Positions 17,601 to 27,148 of a DNA stretch of 64,000 bases are shown piece after piece. The notes under the pieces are model-generated. The model was not told the origin of the DNA. It did not search any database and was given only the letters and a program-made list of their open reading frames with translations. The position numbers and the translations under genes were made by a program. Numbering within the stretch: position 1 is the first letter of the stretch; each line of letters starts with the position of its first letter. Source of the DNA: Sandaracinobacteroides sp039808025 (GTDB taxonomy: Bacteria; Pseudomonadota; Alphaproteobacteria; Sphingomonadales; Sphingomonadaceae); NCBI GenBank assembly GCA_039808025.1, contig JBDHSK010000001.1:314626-378625 (forward strand). The letters run 5' to 3'.

Positions 17601-18740
17601 GTGAACGTAACACGACGATCACTGGTAACGGCAGGGGCCATGGGCATTGCCGGCGCTGGAATGGTCACCGGCATCAACGGGGCCGCAGCAACAGCGGGCA
17701 AAGCCGGTGGTGCACCGCTGAGCATCGACCGCAACGGCCGCTACCCGGTGGTGCCGCTCGCCAAGCCGGCCTTCATGCTGGGGGCAGCACAATCGCGCGT
17801 CATTCCCGTTGACCTGTCGCGCATCAAGGCCAGCCGTTCTGAAAACCTGAAACACATGATCGGACTGATCGATGCATCGTTCGGGTTCGGCCCCGCGCCC
17901 GATCTCATCCAGTTCCATGAATTTCCCATCACCGGTTTCGGCATGGGCTGGACCCACGCCGACACCATGAAGGTCGCCATCGAGATCCCCGGCGAAGAAA
18001 CCGAGGCGCTGGCGAAAAAGGCGCGCGAACACGGTTGCTATCTGGTGTTCGGCTCTTATGCACGCGACGCTGACTGGCCGGGACATGTGTTGTCGATCAC
18101 CACGGTGATCGGCCCCGATGGCAGCATCCTCGGCAAAGACTGGAAGCTGCGCAACATCAAGGGCGCTTTCGGCGGGCAGGTGGAACTGTTCACCACCACC
18201 ATCTACGACGTGCTCGACCGCTATGTGGAAATGTACGGTCGCGACGCGGTGGTACCCGTCATTCGCACCCCCATCGGCAACCTGTCGATGAGTTCGGCAC
18301 AGAACGAACCGGAACTGTTCCGCGCCATGGCCATCAAGGGGGCAGAGGTGATCCTGCGCACCGCCACCGGCGGTTTCAACCCCACCGACATTGCCGCCAC
18401 CTCGCTTTACAACCGTGTGTTCACCACCGTGGTCAACAACGCCATCTCGCCCGGCTCTCCCTATTTCGAGGATACCGGTGCAGGCGGCACGGCGATCTAC
18501 GGGCCCGATGGCACCACCATGGCTGCCGCCCGCTCTCCCAACGAAACACTGGTGATGGCGCGCATCCCCATCGAATCCTACCGCGCCACCCACCGCCAGC
18601 CCACCTTGCACCCGGCGCTTTACGCTGATGTGATGGCGGGCTACGTCGCCCCCTACCCGCCCAACCTCTATACCCCCTACCAGCCGAAATCGCTTGAAGA
18701 TGCCGCCCGTTATCTGCGTGACAAGAAGGTATGGAAATAA
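17601..18740 (+). CDS. Exported nitrilase/amidase-like protein lacking the catalytic cysteine
   Basis: 379-residue carbon-nitrogen hydrolase fold protein with a twin-arginine-like leader (MNVTRRSLVTAGAMGIAGAG). It resembles the aliphatic amidase/formamidase branch. The general-base Glu is E107 (FHEFPITGFG) and the Lys is K182 (GKDWKLRNIKG), 75 residues apart as in aliphatic amidase. The nucleophile site, usually C-x-D-G-x-x-P-E, reads SSAQNEPE (Ser231 at the Cys position), followed by the conserved FRAMAIKGAEVILR. With Ser in place of Cys, normal thioester chemistry is unlikely. It may be a binding protein or have altered chemistry. The GTG start has GGAGG 10 bp upstream (GGGAGGAACACGGG). No obvious operon partner; the next gene is convergent. 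Confidence 0.85.
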   Translation: MNVTRRSLVTAGAMGIAGAGMVTGINGAAATAGKAGGAPLSIDRNGRYPVVPLAKPAFMLGAAQSRVIPVDLSRIKASRSENLKHMIGLIDASFGFGPAPDLIQFHEFPITGFGMGWTHADTMKVAIEIPGEETEALAKKAREHGCYLVFGSYARDADWPGHVLSITTVIGPDGSILGKDWKLRNIKGAFGGQVELFTTTIYDVLDRYVEMYGRDAVVPVIRTPIGNLSMSSAQNEPELFRAMAIKGAEVILRTATGGFNPTDIAATSLYNRVFTTVVNNAISPGSPYFEDTGAGGTAIYGPDGTTMAAARSPNETLVMARIPIESYRATHRQPTLHPALYADVMAGYVAPYPPNLYTPYQPKSLEDAARYLRDKKVWK

Positions 18741-18746
18741 CGCCCC

Positions 18747-19538
18747 TCAGCGGGCCGGCGGCGTGAACAGCGACGGGTCTACCGCCACATTAACCTGTGT
18801 CGAGGTCCAGAACACTTCGTTCTGCTTCACACCATTATAGGTAAGGGTCACGTGGCGCGCCTGCAGCCAGCGCGGCGACTTCAAGGTTTCGAAATCATCA
18901 TAGTGCCGTTCGTGCCAGCCGCGCGGGGTGGCAAACCCCATATAACGGATGGCATGGCTTTGCTGGTCGACACCGAACAGGGTCTCGGCGCCTTGCGGGT
19001 CGGTCAGACGCACCAGCCATACTTTGTGGCCATCAACCACCGAATCCGGAACCCTTACCGCCTTGAAGCCCGGCTTGCCAGCATGACGGATAATCCCGAA
19101 CCCGAAGTTCGATGCCCAGAAAGCCGCGGCCTCTGCCGGTGGAATGACCCCCTTTTCCGTCCAGGTAGTGGTGCCGTCAAACCCCACTTCGAACAGCACC
19201 TTGCCCTTCGATTTGGCGATGATGCGCACCTTCCCCTCGGCCTCGTGGGCACTGGTGCGTCCCGGATCGAACACGCGCCACATGCGGTAATCATCGGCAG
19301 TGCCTGATGGCATAGGTCGATCAGGGGCATAAAAAACCGTGTGCCCGGCCAGTACCAGGCTGCGGGCATTGGCCCAGTCATCGCCGCCATGCGCCTGTGC
19401 CGCCATCCGCAGCACTTCAGCGCCATCGGGCGAGGGCACGGCTGAAGGCGGGGTTTGCGGTGCGTCGGCTGCAGATACCGTTTGAACCGGGGCAAGTGCG
19501 GCCAGCACGGCCAGTGAGACAACAGACATGATTCGCAC
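18747..19538 (-). CDS. Exported protein of unknown function (LolA-like beta fold suspected)
   Basis: 263-residue protein with a clear signal peptide (MRIMSVVSLAVLAALAPVQTVSAADA). The mature part starts with an Ala/Pro-rich linker and then ALRMAA-type helix text (AEVLRMAAQAHGGDDWANARSLVLAGHTVF). It continues in beta-strand-like segments with VLFEVGFDGTTTWTEKG, VWLVRLTDPQGAETLFGVDQQSHAIRY and DDFETLKSPRWLQARHVTLTY. This pattern resembles the LolA/LolB or DUF-type lipoprotein-sorting fold, but I cannot name the family with confidence. It is convergent with the nitrilase-like gene (6-bp gap) and divergent from the TonB receptor at 19672. Confidence 0.7.
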   Translation of the reverse strand: MRIMSVVSLAVLAALAPVQTVSAADAPQTPPSAVPSPDGAEVLRMAAQAHGGDDWANARSLVLAGHTVFYAPDRPMPSGTADDYRMWRVFDPGRTSAHEAEGKVRIIAKSKGKVLFEVGFDGTTTWTEKGVIPPAEAAAFWASNFGFGIIRHAGKPGFKAVRVPDSVVDGHKVWLVRLTDPQGAETLFGVDQQSHAIRYMGFATPRGWHERHYDDFETLKSPRWLQARHVTLTYNGVKQNEVFWTSTQVNVAVDPSLFTPPAR

Positions 19539-19671
19539 GAAAAACCTCTCCTTCTCCAGCTGTTGGCAGTGATTGTGTCATCCTTGCGACAGCTGCGCAA
19601 GAAAGTTGTCCAGACATATTGCAGCCGTATCCCAATTTGCTATCAAGTAGGCACAATTGGGAGGAATCACT

Positions 19672-22062
19672 GTGTCACACATGCCGAACGGGAAAAGCCG
19701 CACCCTTTACTCTGCCTGTCGCGCAGCCCTGTTTGTGGCCGGATCAGCGCCACTTCTGCTGGCGACTCCGGCGCTTGCAGCCGCTGCAGCCGCACCCGAT
19801 ACGATCGACGATGCCATCGTCGTCACCGCGCGCAAACAGTCAGAAACGGTTCTTGAGGTGCCGATTTCGGTTTCGGCGATGAATGCCGACGCCCTGCGCG
19901 ACCGCCAGGTCTCCAGCACGTCGGAACTTGCGCAGTTCACCCCCGGCCTCACCATGAACCAGTCGTTCGGCCGCACCGGTGATCGTCCCATCATCCGCGG
20001 CGCCTCCAACGTCATCGTCTCGGAAGGCAAGGTCGGCGTATTCATCGACGGCATCCCCTTCTTCGGTGATTTCTCCTCGATCGATCTGGCGAGCGCCCAG
20101 CGAGTCGAAGTGATCAAGGGACCGCAATCGGCGGTGTTCGGGCGCGGCACCCTGTCGGGCGCCATCAACATCGTCATGCCCCGCCCCGGCGACGTGCTGC
20201 AGGGGCGCGTCTCGGGCACGCTTGGCACCTACAGCCGGCAGGAATTCGCTGCCACCATTTCGGGGCCGATTGCCAACGGCATCAGCTTCGAAGTCGGCGG
20301 GCGCTATTACAATGTCGATGGTCAATGGGAAAACACGGCCGTTCCCGGCACCCGCATCGGCGGGCAACGTTCCAAAAGCACCAACCTCGCCCTCTTCTTC
20401 GATCCGTCTGACGATATTTCCGCCTCGATCCGTTGGCTTCATCAGGAAGACGAAGACCAGCACATGCCGATACGCCTGATGCCGGCCACGGAAAACAACT
20501 GCTTCCTCAACACCCGCACCTATTTCTGCGGCGTAGTGCCGCCGGTGCGCGACATGCAGATCAACACCGACCGGCTTCTGCGCCCGGGTCTTCACCGCAA
20601 CGCCGACCGGCTGCTGGGCCGGATCGACTGGGACATTGCCGGTTCCGGGTATGCGCTGGCGCTGCAGGGCGGCTATTCCGACACGCAAGACGTCAACGGC
20701 ATCGACCAGACCTACGATGGCCGGGCCTTCTTCCTGCTGCGCGGCGCCTGCAGGTTCGTGCCCATCGGCAACCAGGATTGCAACACTTCGCCGTTCGAAA
20801 CCACGGGCGGCAACTACCGGCGCAACCATACCATCGAGCTGCGGCTGACCTCTCCGTCCACCGATCGCCTGCGCTGGCGCATTGGCGGCTATACCGCGTT
20901 CGACCGTACCCTGCCCAACACAAATTACCTGCAGGCAAGCGACGTTGGCCTGCCGGTACTGGCCGACCAGAGGCGGGTGCGCAACTATGCGGTGTTCGGC
21001 GGCATCGATTTCGACGTGACGCCCGACCTCACCATCGGCGTCGAGCTTCGTCACCAGATCGACAAGGTGCGCAACACCTCGGTCTCCTATGTCGCAAGTG
21101 ATTTCTTCTCAGCGGAAGAACTAGCGCGCCTCACCCGGCCCAACCCCAATCAGGTGATCGGCACCGACCTCGACCGCGAAGCTACCTTCAAGGCGACCCT
21201 GCCACGCATCACCCTCAACTGGCAGGCCCGGCCCGACCTGTCGTTCTATGCCCAGTATGCCCAGGGCAATTCACCGGGCGGCTTCAACCAGCTGGCAGCA
21301 CCGAAAACCACCTACGACGAAGAAAAGCTGATCAACTACGAGATCGGCATGAAGACCACCGGCCTAGGCTTTGATTATCTGGGCGTCTCCTTGTTCTGGC
21401 AGGATTACAAGGATCAGGTGCTCACCAATACCTACACCACCCAGACCATGGTCAACTCCTACGCCGTCAACATCGGCCGCACCCGGCTGCGCGGCATCGA
21501 GGTGGAAGGCCACCTGCCTCTGGTCGACGACATCCTGAAGCTGCAGTTCAACTACACCTATCTCGATGCCAAGATCACCCGCGGCATCGAGGCGGAAATG
21601 GCGGTGCTGCTGATGGGCTCGGCCTGCAAGACCGGCGGAGCCGTCAATCTCGATCTCCCCGGCTGCCGCGATGCCGCCTCGATCGTCGGGCACCGGCCAC
21701 CGATGGCCTCCAAGCACGCCGGGTCGGCAGGTTTGCGCTTCAACCACCCGCTGGCCGGCGCCTTCGATCTGTTCGCCGGTGTAGATTACATCTACCGCTC
21801 GAGCTTCTTCGATCAAGTGATGAACCTTGCCGAAACCGGCGATTCGCATACCTTCAACGCCCAGATCGGAATCCACGACAACAACGGGCTGCGCGTCACC
21901 CTGTGGGGCCGCAACATGCTGAACAACCGCACGCCGGTTGGCATCCTGCGCTATCTCGATTTCGTGGCCCCCAAAACACCTTCAGGCGACAATGCCCGAG
22001 CCTTCGCCATCACCCCGCCACGCAAGCCCGAATACGGGATCACCATCGCCAAGAGCTTCTAA
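19672..22062 (+). CDS. TonB-dependent outer-membrane receptor
   Basis: 796-residue receptor. After the leader comes the TonB box DDAIVVTARKQSETVLEVP. The plug domain contains PGLTMNQSFGRTGDRPIIRGASN and VEVIKGPQSAVFGRGTLSGAINIV. A long beta-barrel follows, with typical strands (YLGVSLFWQDYKDQVLTN, RLRGIEVEGHLPLVDD), ending in YGITIAKSF with terminal Phe. The start is set at GTG 19672 because GGGAGG lies 7 bp upstream; the in-frame TTG at 19657 is weaker. The Arg-Gly plug motif and barrel type resemble sphingomonad receptors for organic substrates rather than classic siderophore receptors, but the ligand is unknown. It stands alone, with no adjacent ABC transporter. Confidence 0.93.
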   Translation: MSHMPNGKSRTLYSACRAALFVAGSAPLLLATPALAAAAAAPDTIDDAIVVTARKQSETVLEVPISVSAMNADALRDRQVSSTSELAQFTPGLTMNQSFGRTGDRPIIRGASNVIVSEGKVGVFIDGIPFFGDFSSIDLASAQRVEVIKGPQSAVFGRGTLSGAINIVMPRPGDVLQGRVSGTLGTYSRQEFAATISGPIANGISFEVGGRYYNVDGQWENTAVPGTRIGGQRSKSTNLALFFDPSDDISASIRWLHQEDEDQHMPIRLMPATENNCFLNTRTYFCGVVPPVRDMQINTDRLLRPGLHRNADRLLGRIDWDIAGSGYALALQGGYSDTQDVNGIDQTYDGRAFFLLRGACRFVPIGNQDCNTSPFETTGGNYRRNHTIELRLTSPSTDRLRWRIGGYTAFDRTLPNTNYLQASDVGLPVLADQRRVRNYAVFGGIDFDVTPDLTIGVELRHQIDKVRNTSVSYVASDFFSAEELARLTRPNPNQVIGTDLDREATFKATLPRITLNWQARPDLSFYAQYAQGNSPGGFNQLAAPKTTYDEEKLINYEIGMKTTGLGFDYLGVSLFWQDYKDQVLTNTYTTQTMVNSYAVNIGRTRLRGIEVEGHLPLVDDILKLQFNYTYLDAKITRGIEAEMAVLLMGSACKTGGAVNLDLPGCRDAASIVGHRPPMASKHAGSAGLRFNHPLAGAFDLFAGVDYIYRSSFFDQVMNLAETGDSHTFNAQIGIHDNNGLRVTLWGRNMLNNRTPVGILRYLDFVAPKTPSGDNARAFAITPPRKPEYGITIAKSF

Positions 22063-22128
22063 CCCCTTGAACCACCCCCGTTGACCACCCCCGGCCCCGG
22101 CGGCCGGGGGCCTGCCGGTAACGCGCCG

Positions 22129-22548
22129 TCAGTCGGCCAGTTCACCGCCCGCCAGCGCCAGCACCCGCGCCCATTCCTCCTCGGTCACCGGCACCACCGA
22201 CAGGCGCGACTGGCGCACCAGCTGAAAATCGGCGAAGGCCGGGTCGGCCTTGATGGCAGCCAGCGTTACCGGGCGCACCAGCCGGTGGCCGGGCGCCACG
22301 GTCACTGCCACAAAGCGCCCCGTTTCATCGGTCGGGTCAGGGGCGGCGGCGGCCACAATGCGGCAGGTGGCGACGATTTCCTTGCCGATGTTCGAATGAT
22401 AGAAAAAACACCGGTCGCCCACCTGCATGCGTTTCTGGTTGAGGGCGGCGGCATGGTTGCGCACCCCGGTCCACAGGGTTTGTCTTTCCTTCACCAGGTC
22501 GTCAAAGGAATAGACATCAGGTTCCGATTTCAGAAGCCAGTGGGCCAT
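22129..22548 (-). CDS. EVE-domain protein
   Basis: 139-residue protein consisting of a single EVE domain (PUA-like fold), which binds modified bases in DNA or RNA. It starts MAHWLLKSEPDVYSFDDL and contains WTGVRNHAAALNQKRMQVGDRCFFYHSN, the signature region, followed by VTEEEWARVLALAG near the C-terminus. ATG 22548 was preferred over an adjacent upstream TTG, with GGAGAG 5 bp upstream. In proteobacteria this single-domain form is generally a housekeeping protein of unclear role; no restriction or defence genes are adjacent. Confidence 0.92.
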   Translation of the reverse strand: MAHWLLKSEPDVYSFDDLVKERQTLWTGVRNHAAALNQKRMQVGDRCFFYHSNIGKEIVATCRIVAAAAPDPTDETGRFVAVTVAPGHRLVRPVTLAAIKADPAFADFQLVRQSRLSVVPVTEEEWARVLALAGGELAD

Positions 22549-22623
22549 CAAACTCTCCGGTGACAGGTCTTCGTTCCTTCGTTAGCCTCTGTCCCCGGGC
22601 AGGCCAAGGGAAGGGTTGAAGCC

Positions 22624-23490
22624 ATGGAACGTGTGCCGGAAACCGAAAACTGGGTGAACATGTCGGGGGTCAGCCGCCGCGCGGCCCTGACCGGTGGCGT
22701 CATCGCTGCCGGATATGCGCTGGCCGCCCAGCCGGTGCAGGCACAACGCATTACCACGCCGGCCACTGGCCTTGACGATGGGATGGTGAAGTTTCCCGCC
22801 ACCCACGGCTTCACCATGGACGCCTATCGCGCCCGGCCCAGGGGTGGCAAAAACCTGCCGGTGGTAATCGTGGTGCAGGAAATCTTCGGCCTGCACGAAT
22901 GGATCCGCGACATCACCCGCCGTTTTGCCCACGCCGGCTATTACGCCATCGCCCCCAACTATTATCAGCGCTTCGGAGACCCGACCAGAGTGGCCGATAT
23001 CCCGACACTGGTGTCCAGCATCGTTGCCAAAGTGCCCGACGCCGATGTGCTGGCCGACAGCGACGCCGCCGCCCGCTTTGCCGCCAGTGATGGCGGCAAC
23101 GCAAAGCGGCTGGGGATCACCGGCTTCTGCTGGGGCGGGCGTATCGTCTGGCTATATGCCGCCCATAATCCGGCGCTGAAGGCCGGAGTCGCGTGGTACG
23201 GACGGCTGACGGGCGCCACCAACGCCCTGCAAACCAGCCAACCCATCGATCTGGTTGCCGAACTGAAGGCGCCGGTCCTTGGCCTCTATGGTGATCACGA
23301 CAGGGGTATACCCGTCTCCGACGTCGAGAAGATGCAGGCGGCCCTCAAGGCCGCGCATTCGCCCAGCCGCTTGCGGCTGTTCAAGGGGGCTGAGCACGGC
23401 TTCCTTGCCGATTACCGCCCCAGCTTCCACCCCGAGGCCGCCGCTGAAGGATGGCGCGAGGCCCTCGGCTGGTTCAGGCGCCTGCTGTAA
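22624..23490 (+). CDS. Exported dienelactone hydrolase family protein
   Basis: 288-residue alpha/beta hydrolase of the dienelactone hydrolase (carboxymethylenebutenolidase) family. An N-terminal twin-arginine-like leader (SRRAALTGGVIAAGYALA) is followed by the mature fold. Conserved features are VVIVVQEIFGLHEWIRDI (oxyanion region and catalytic Glu), the nucleophile Cys169 in GFCWGGR, the Asp in LYGDHDRGIPV, and the His in GAEHGFLADYRP. The triad is complete and the active site looks normal. Such exported DLH proteins hydrolyse esters or lactones of unknown identity. The gene is divergent from the EVE gene across about 75 bp. Confidence 0.9.
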   Translation: MERVPETENWVNMSGVSRRAALTGGVIAAGYALAAQPVQAQRITTPATGLDDGMVKFPATHGFTMDAYRARPRGGKNLPVVIVVQEIFGLHEWIRDITRRFAHAGYYAIAPNYYQRFGDPTRVADIPTLVSSIVAKVPDADVLADSDAAARFAASDGGNAKRLGITGFCWGGRIVWLYAAHNPALKAGVAWYGRLTGATNALQTSQPIDLVAELKAPVLGLYGDHDRGIPVSDVEKMQAALKAAHSPSRLRLFKGAEHGFLADYRPSFHPEAAAEGWREALGWFRRLL

Positions 23491-23518
23491 GCCGCCCGTA
23501 CATCACCTTGTCCACAGG

Positions 23519-25069
23519 TCAGCGGCGCTGGTTACGCGGCCGTGGGGAATAATCGAGCCGCGCCGTTCCCAGTGCCTCGACAGGCAGGAACAGCCCCTGC
23601 CCCACCGCCCGCACTACCCCGTGCCGAACTTCACGGATATCGGTGTTCAGCACGAAGTCGCCGATGCGCTTGTCTGTCAGCGCCCGGTCGATCTTGACGC
23701 GCAGCTTGCCGAAATCCCTGGTGAAGTTCTGCGACAGTTCCTTCTGCAACAGATCGATCACCACCGGCGCCTGCGCCACCTGCAACAGCAGGTTGCCAGC
23801 GGCATCCTCGCCACTACCCAATACTGTCAGATCCTGAACCTGCACCAGCTGCGAATTCGGTTCGTTTACGGCATGTCCGGTCAACCACACCTTGCCCCCG
23901 GTTTCAAACTTTTCATCCGCGTCAAGGTGAATTTGCAGCCCAATGGCCAGCCGGCCATTCTCAGTGGTGTAGATGGTGGGGGTGCCGAACTGTACCTCCA
24001 GCCGGCCAACTTCGGGCACCTCGATGCCCTTCTTGGCCAGCTTGTTCAGTGCTTTCTCCAGCACCGGCACCAGCTCTTCATAATTGGCAACTACCGGTAT
24101 CCGGAAGTGGAACCCCTCACCACGTTTAAACTTTCCCGGCGGCGGCAAGGCCGTCGCTGGCAGAGGTTCCGGTCGTTCCTCGATAAGGAAAGTTTCAGTG
24201 CGGGCGCGCAGCCCGATATCGACAGCGATCTGCCGGTTGCGCACCGTATAGCCGCCAAACGCCAGTTGTTGCGGCGTCACCCGCATCCACGCTGCCGGAT
24301 TCTTGCGGTTCAGCTCGATTGTCGTGAACCCGTCGCGCCAGATCTTCTCGACTTTGGCACGCACTCCCAGCTTCGCCAGTTCCGCAGGCAGCTTGCGTTC
24401 CAGATCGGCAATCACCTTCTGCAGCTTGGGGTCGGCACGGCTGGCAAACCCGATCCGGATCCCCAGGAAATTGATGTGGGGGGGATCCTGCCAGTCGACA
24501 TCGATCTGTACGGTTCCCCGCGGGTTCCAGTCGTCGCCCATGGTCAGCCGGATGATGGCATCGACATCGGCGGTCGCCGTTGCGGTTTCATTCAGAACTC
24601 CCGCCACCTCGCGGGCGGAAACCCGCGCGGAAACCGGCATCCGAAGGTGGATGTCAAACCCGCGCCCCGACAGGCTCAAGGGGCCGCGAGTCACTTCCCC
24701 GACAATCCGGCAACTGATGCGCGGCGTGATGGCAACGCCTGCCACCCTGGCTGGCGCGATGCAGCGCGGTTCGCGCTGGTCAATCTGCCACAGGGTCGTC
24801 GGCACCGCCCCCTCCAGAGCCTGTTCCAGCCGGGCAAGCGGCACGTTGATCGGCGCGCTGACATCGCTGGTGGTGGCGGGAATCTCGGTGGGCACGTCCA
24901 CACGCGGGGGTGCCGGCAGTGCCTTGTGCTCACCACTCACCAGTCCCTGCAGGAAACCGGCGACACCCCCCATGTCCTGCGTTGTCGCCGGCTCTGGCTG
25001 TTCCGCCTCACGCGGCTGACGGTTGCAGGCAGCCAGCAGCAACAGCGCCATCAGCACGGGGGCCCTCAT
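23519..25069 (-). CDS. DUF4403-family lipoprotein
   Basis: 516-residue predicted lipoprotein: leader MRAPVLMALLLLAAC with the lipobox LLAAC, then a Pro/Glu linker. The body carries DUF4403-type segments such as LEGAVPTTLWQIDQREPRCI, GDDWNPRGTVQIDVDWQDPPHI, NKLAKKGIEVPEVGRLEVQFG and QDLTVLGSGEDAAGNLLLQVAQ. The domain occurs in envelope proteins related to lipid-binding BPI/TULIP folds; the biochemical role is unknown. ATG 25069 overlaps the stop of the upstream hydrolase gene by 4 bp (ATGA), so the two are translated from one message. Upstream in-frame codons lie within that gene and were rejected. Confidence 0.87.
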   Translation of the reverse strand: MRAPVLMALLLLAACNRQPREAEQPEPATTQDMGGVAGFLQGLVSGEHKALPAPPRVDVPTEIPATTSDVSAPINVPLARLEQALEGAVPTTLWQIDQREPRCIAPARVAGVAITPRISCRIVGEVTRGPLSLSGRGFDIHLRMPVSARVSAREVAGVLNETATATADVDAIIRLTMGDDWNPRGTVQIDVDWQDPPHINFLGIRIGFASRADPKLQKVIADLERKLPAELAKLGVRAKVEKIWRDGFTTIELNRKNPAAWMRVTPQQLAFGGYTVRNRQIAVDIGLRARTETFLIEERPEPLPATALPPPGKFKRGEGFHFRIPVVANYEELVPVLEKALNKLAKKGIEVPEVGRLEVQFGTPTIYTTENGRLAIGLQIHLDADEKFETGGKVWLTGHAVNEPNSQLVQVQDLTVLGSGEDAAGNLLLQVAQAPVVIDLLQKELSQNFTRDFGKLRVKIDRALTDKRIGDFVLNTDIREVRHGVVRAVGQGLFLPVEALGTARLDYSPRPRNQRR

Positions 25070-25809
25070 CGGAACTGCTCCTGCACAAAGGCCACAATCG
25101 CCTCGCCGAACTCCCGTTTGGTGACGCTGGTCATGTGGGTGCCGGGCACTGGCCGATACACACCCTGCGGCAGGGCAGCGGCCAGATCGGGCGCCGAACC
25201 ATTGTCCTGGTCGTCTTCTCCGCACAGAACCAGCACCGGCATCGCCAGCGCTGCCAGATCGCCCATGGGTGTAGCCTGCTGCTGGCCCAGCATCGGGATC
25301 AACCGCTCGGGGTTGCGGACATTGCCTTCCATGAAGGCAGCCGCCAGATATTCCGCGTCACCGCGCTTCCATGAGCCGCGGCCCTCGATCAGCCGGATGA
25401 ACCAGCGCCCCCGGTCCGACGCCTCGACGATGCCGCGCAGGCCCATGCCGGCAACGATGGCCGCCCGCGGTCGCGCTCCGTGCACCAAAGCCCGAACCAC
25501 CGTGCGGGCACCCAGCGAAAAGCCACCCAGCACATAGCCGCCATCGGCAAGCCCATAATGGGTAACCAGCGCCGCCAGATCGCGGGCCAGAGCGTCTTCA
25601 GGCCAGTCAGCCGTAGCTTCGCTTTCTCCGTGGCCACGCAGATCGGGCATGATCAGCCGATAGCCGGCCTCGACCAGCCGTCTTGCCGTGCCATATTTTA
25701 CCCAGTTCACATGGGCCGATGAAAACAGCCCGTGCACCAGAATGACGGGCGGCCCAGCCCCCATTTCCGTGACATGCAGCCGGCAACCGTCGAAACTGTT
25801 GAAAAACAT
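25066..25809 (-). CDS. Alpha/beta hydrolase
   Basis: 247-residue soluble alpha/beta-fold hydrolase. The oxyanion region is PPVILVHGLFSSA, the strand-4 motif is IMPDLRGHGES, and the nucleophile elbow is GGFSLGAR (Ser). The acid is in VLCGEDDQDNG and the His is in PGTHMTSV. There is no signal peptide, so it is probably cytoplasmic; substrate unknown. It is the first gene of a two-gene unit with the DUF4403 lipoprotein (4-bp overlap). The intergenic region to telA (141 bp) must hold divergent promoters. Confidence 0.88.
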   Translation of the reverse strand: MFFNSFDGCRLHVTEMGAGPPVILVHGLFSSAHVNWVKYGTARRLVEAGYRLIMPDLRGHGESEATADWPEDALARDLAALVTHYGLADGGYVLGGFSLGARTVVRALVHGARPRAAIVAGMGLRGIVEASDRGRWFIRLIEGRGSWKRGDAEYLAAAFMEGNVRNPERLIPMLGQQQATPMGDLAALAMPVLVLCGEDDQDNGSAPDLAAALPQGVYRPVPGTHMTSVTKREFGEAIVAFVQEQFR

Positions 25810-25951
25810 CGTGGCGATGATCCATGCGTTGGCAATTGGCTAACTTGTCATGCCAGACTGCGCAAGACGGTTTTCACCCGGCAGGCCTTGCGAAACGGCA
25901 CGCGCATCGCCACACTGCAAGATGAGAGGGCCACCGCAACAGAGGAAGCCG

Positions 25952-27139
25952 ATGGCAACCGAAAACAAGCTGACACTCGAAGCCCCGCCGCCCGTACAGT
26001 CTGTCGCACCCGAAGCCGCCGCTGGTCTCGTGCCACTCGACGACGGGCAGCGCAGCGAGCTCGACCGCAAGGTCTCGGCCTTTGTCGCCGATCTTGTCTC
26101 TCAGGATACCAACAGCCCTGAGTTCGGCAAGCGCGTTGATCAGCTGGCAACGCTGGGGCGGCGCCAGATCGCCGATGCCGCCGGACAGACCAACCGCTTT
26201 CTCGACCGGCCGGTACGGGCAATGGATGCCGACAACGGCATCGGCGCCGATCTCACCGAACTGCGCCGTACCGTCGAGGATCTCGATCCCTCCAGCCGTG
26301 GCAACCTCACCTCCAGCCGCAAGCTGTTCGGCATCATCCCGTTCGGCAGCAAGGCCCGGCAATATTTCGACGGCTACAAATCAGCGCAATCGCACATCGC
26401 CACCATCCTGAAGCGCCTTCAGGGCGGCAAGGACGAACTGCTGCGCGACAATGCCGCCATCGATGTCGAGCGCCGCCAGCTGTGGGAGGCGATGGGCAAG
26501 CTCGAACAGATGATCCACATGTCGAAATCGCTCGACAGCGAACTGGAAGCCGCTGCCGCCGACCTCGACCATTCAGATCCGGCCAAGGCCAAGGCGGTGC
26601 GGGAAACGGCGCTGTTCTACACCCGCCAGCGCACCACCGATCTGCTCACCCAGATGGCGGTATCGGTGCAGGGTTATCTGGCGCTCGATCTGGTGAAAAA
26701 GAACAATGTCGAGCTGGTGAAGGGCGTCGACCGCGCTTCCACCACCACGGTTTCGGCGCTGCGCACCGCCATCACCGTGGCCCAGGCGCTTACCAACCAG
26801 CGCCTCGTGCTCGATCAGATCACCGCCCTCAACACCACCACCGCCAACGTCATCGATTCAACCGGCAAGATGCTGTCGCAGCAATCGGCGGCGATCCACA
26901 CCCAGGCGGCGGCCTCGACCATTCCCGTGGAAACGCTGAAAAACGCCTTCCAGAACATCTACCAGACGATGGATTCGATCGACCAGTTCAAGGCGCAGGC
27001 GCTTGAATCGATGAAGGTGACGGTGGAAGCCCTGTCGGGCGAGGTGGAAAAATCACGCAGTTACATTGCCCGCGCCGAAGGCATGGCGCTGATCGACGGC
27101 AAACCGGTTGAAACGGTGCTGCTGCCGGTTGATCGCTGA
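25952..27139 (+). CDS. TelA-family (toxic anion resistance) protein
   Basis: 395-residue protein of the TelA family, historically linked to tellurite resistance and now to envelope stress and some antimicrobials; the mechanism is unknown. It is largely alpha-helical. Family segments include GRRQIADAAGQTNRFLDRPVR, LRRTVEDLDPS, LFGIIPFGSKARQYFDGYKSAQSHI, KGVDRASTTTVSALRTAITVAQAL and EVEKSRSYIARAEG. The start is ATG 25952, with AGAGGAA 5 bp upstream. It is followed after 9 bp by an XpaC-like membrane protein, the usual partner of TelA in many bacteria, suggesting they act together at the inner membrane. Confidence 0.92.
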   Translation: MATENKLTLEAPPPVQSVAPEAAAGLVPLDDGQRSELDRKVSAFVADLVSQDTNSPEFGKRVDQLATLGRRQIADAAGQTNRFLDRPVRAMDADNGIGADLTELRRTVEDLDPSSRGNLTSSRKLFGIIPFGSKARQYFDGYKSAQSHIATILKRLQGGKDELLRDNAAIDVERRQLWEAMGKLEQMIHMSKSLDSELEAAAADLDHSDPAKAKAVRETALFYTRQRTTDLLTQMAVSVQGYLALDLVKKNNVELVKGVDRASTTTVSALRTAITVAQALTNQRLVLDQITALNTTTANVIDSTGKMLSQQSAAIHTQAAASTIPVETLKNAFQNIYQTMDSIDQFKAQALESMKVTVEALSGEVEKSRSYIARAEGMALIDGKPVETVLLPVDR

Positions 27140-27148
27140 GGCCCGGCA

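Noticed and set aside
23279..25537. Open frame of about 750 codons antisense to the DUF4403 and hydrolase genes
   Set aside because: Covers parts of three well-supported genes; composition is unlike a real protein.
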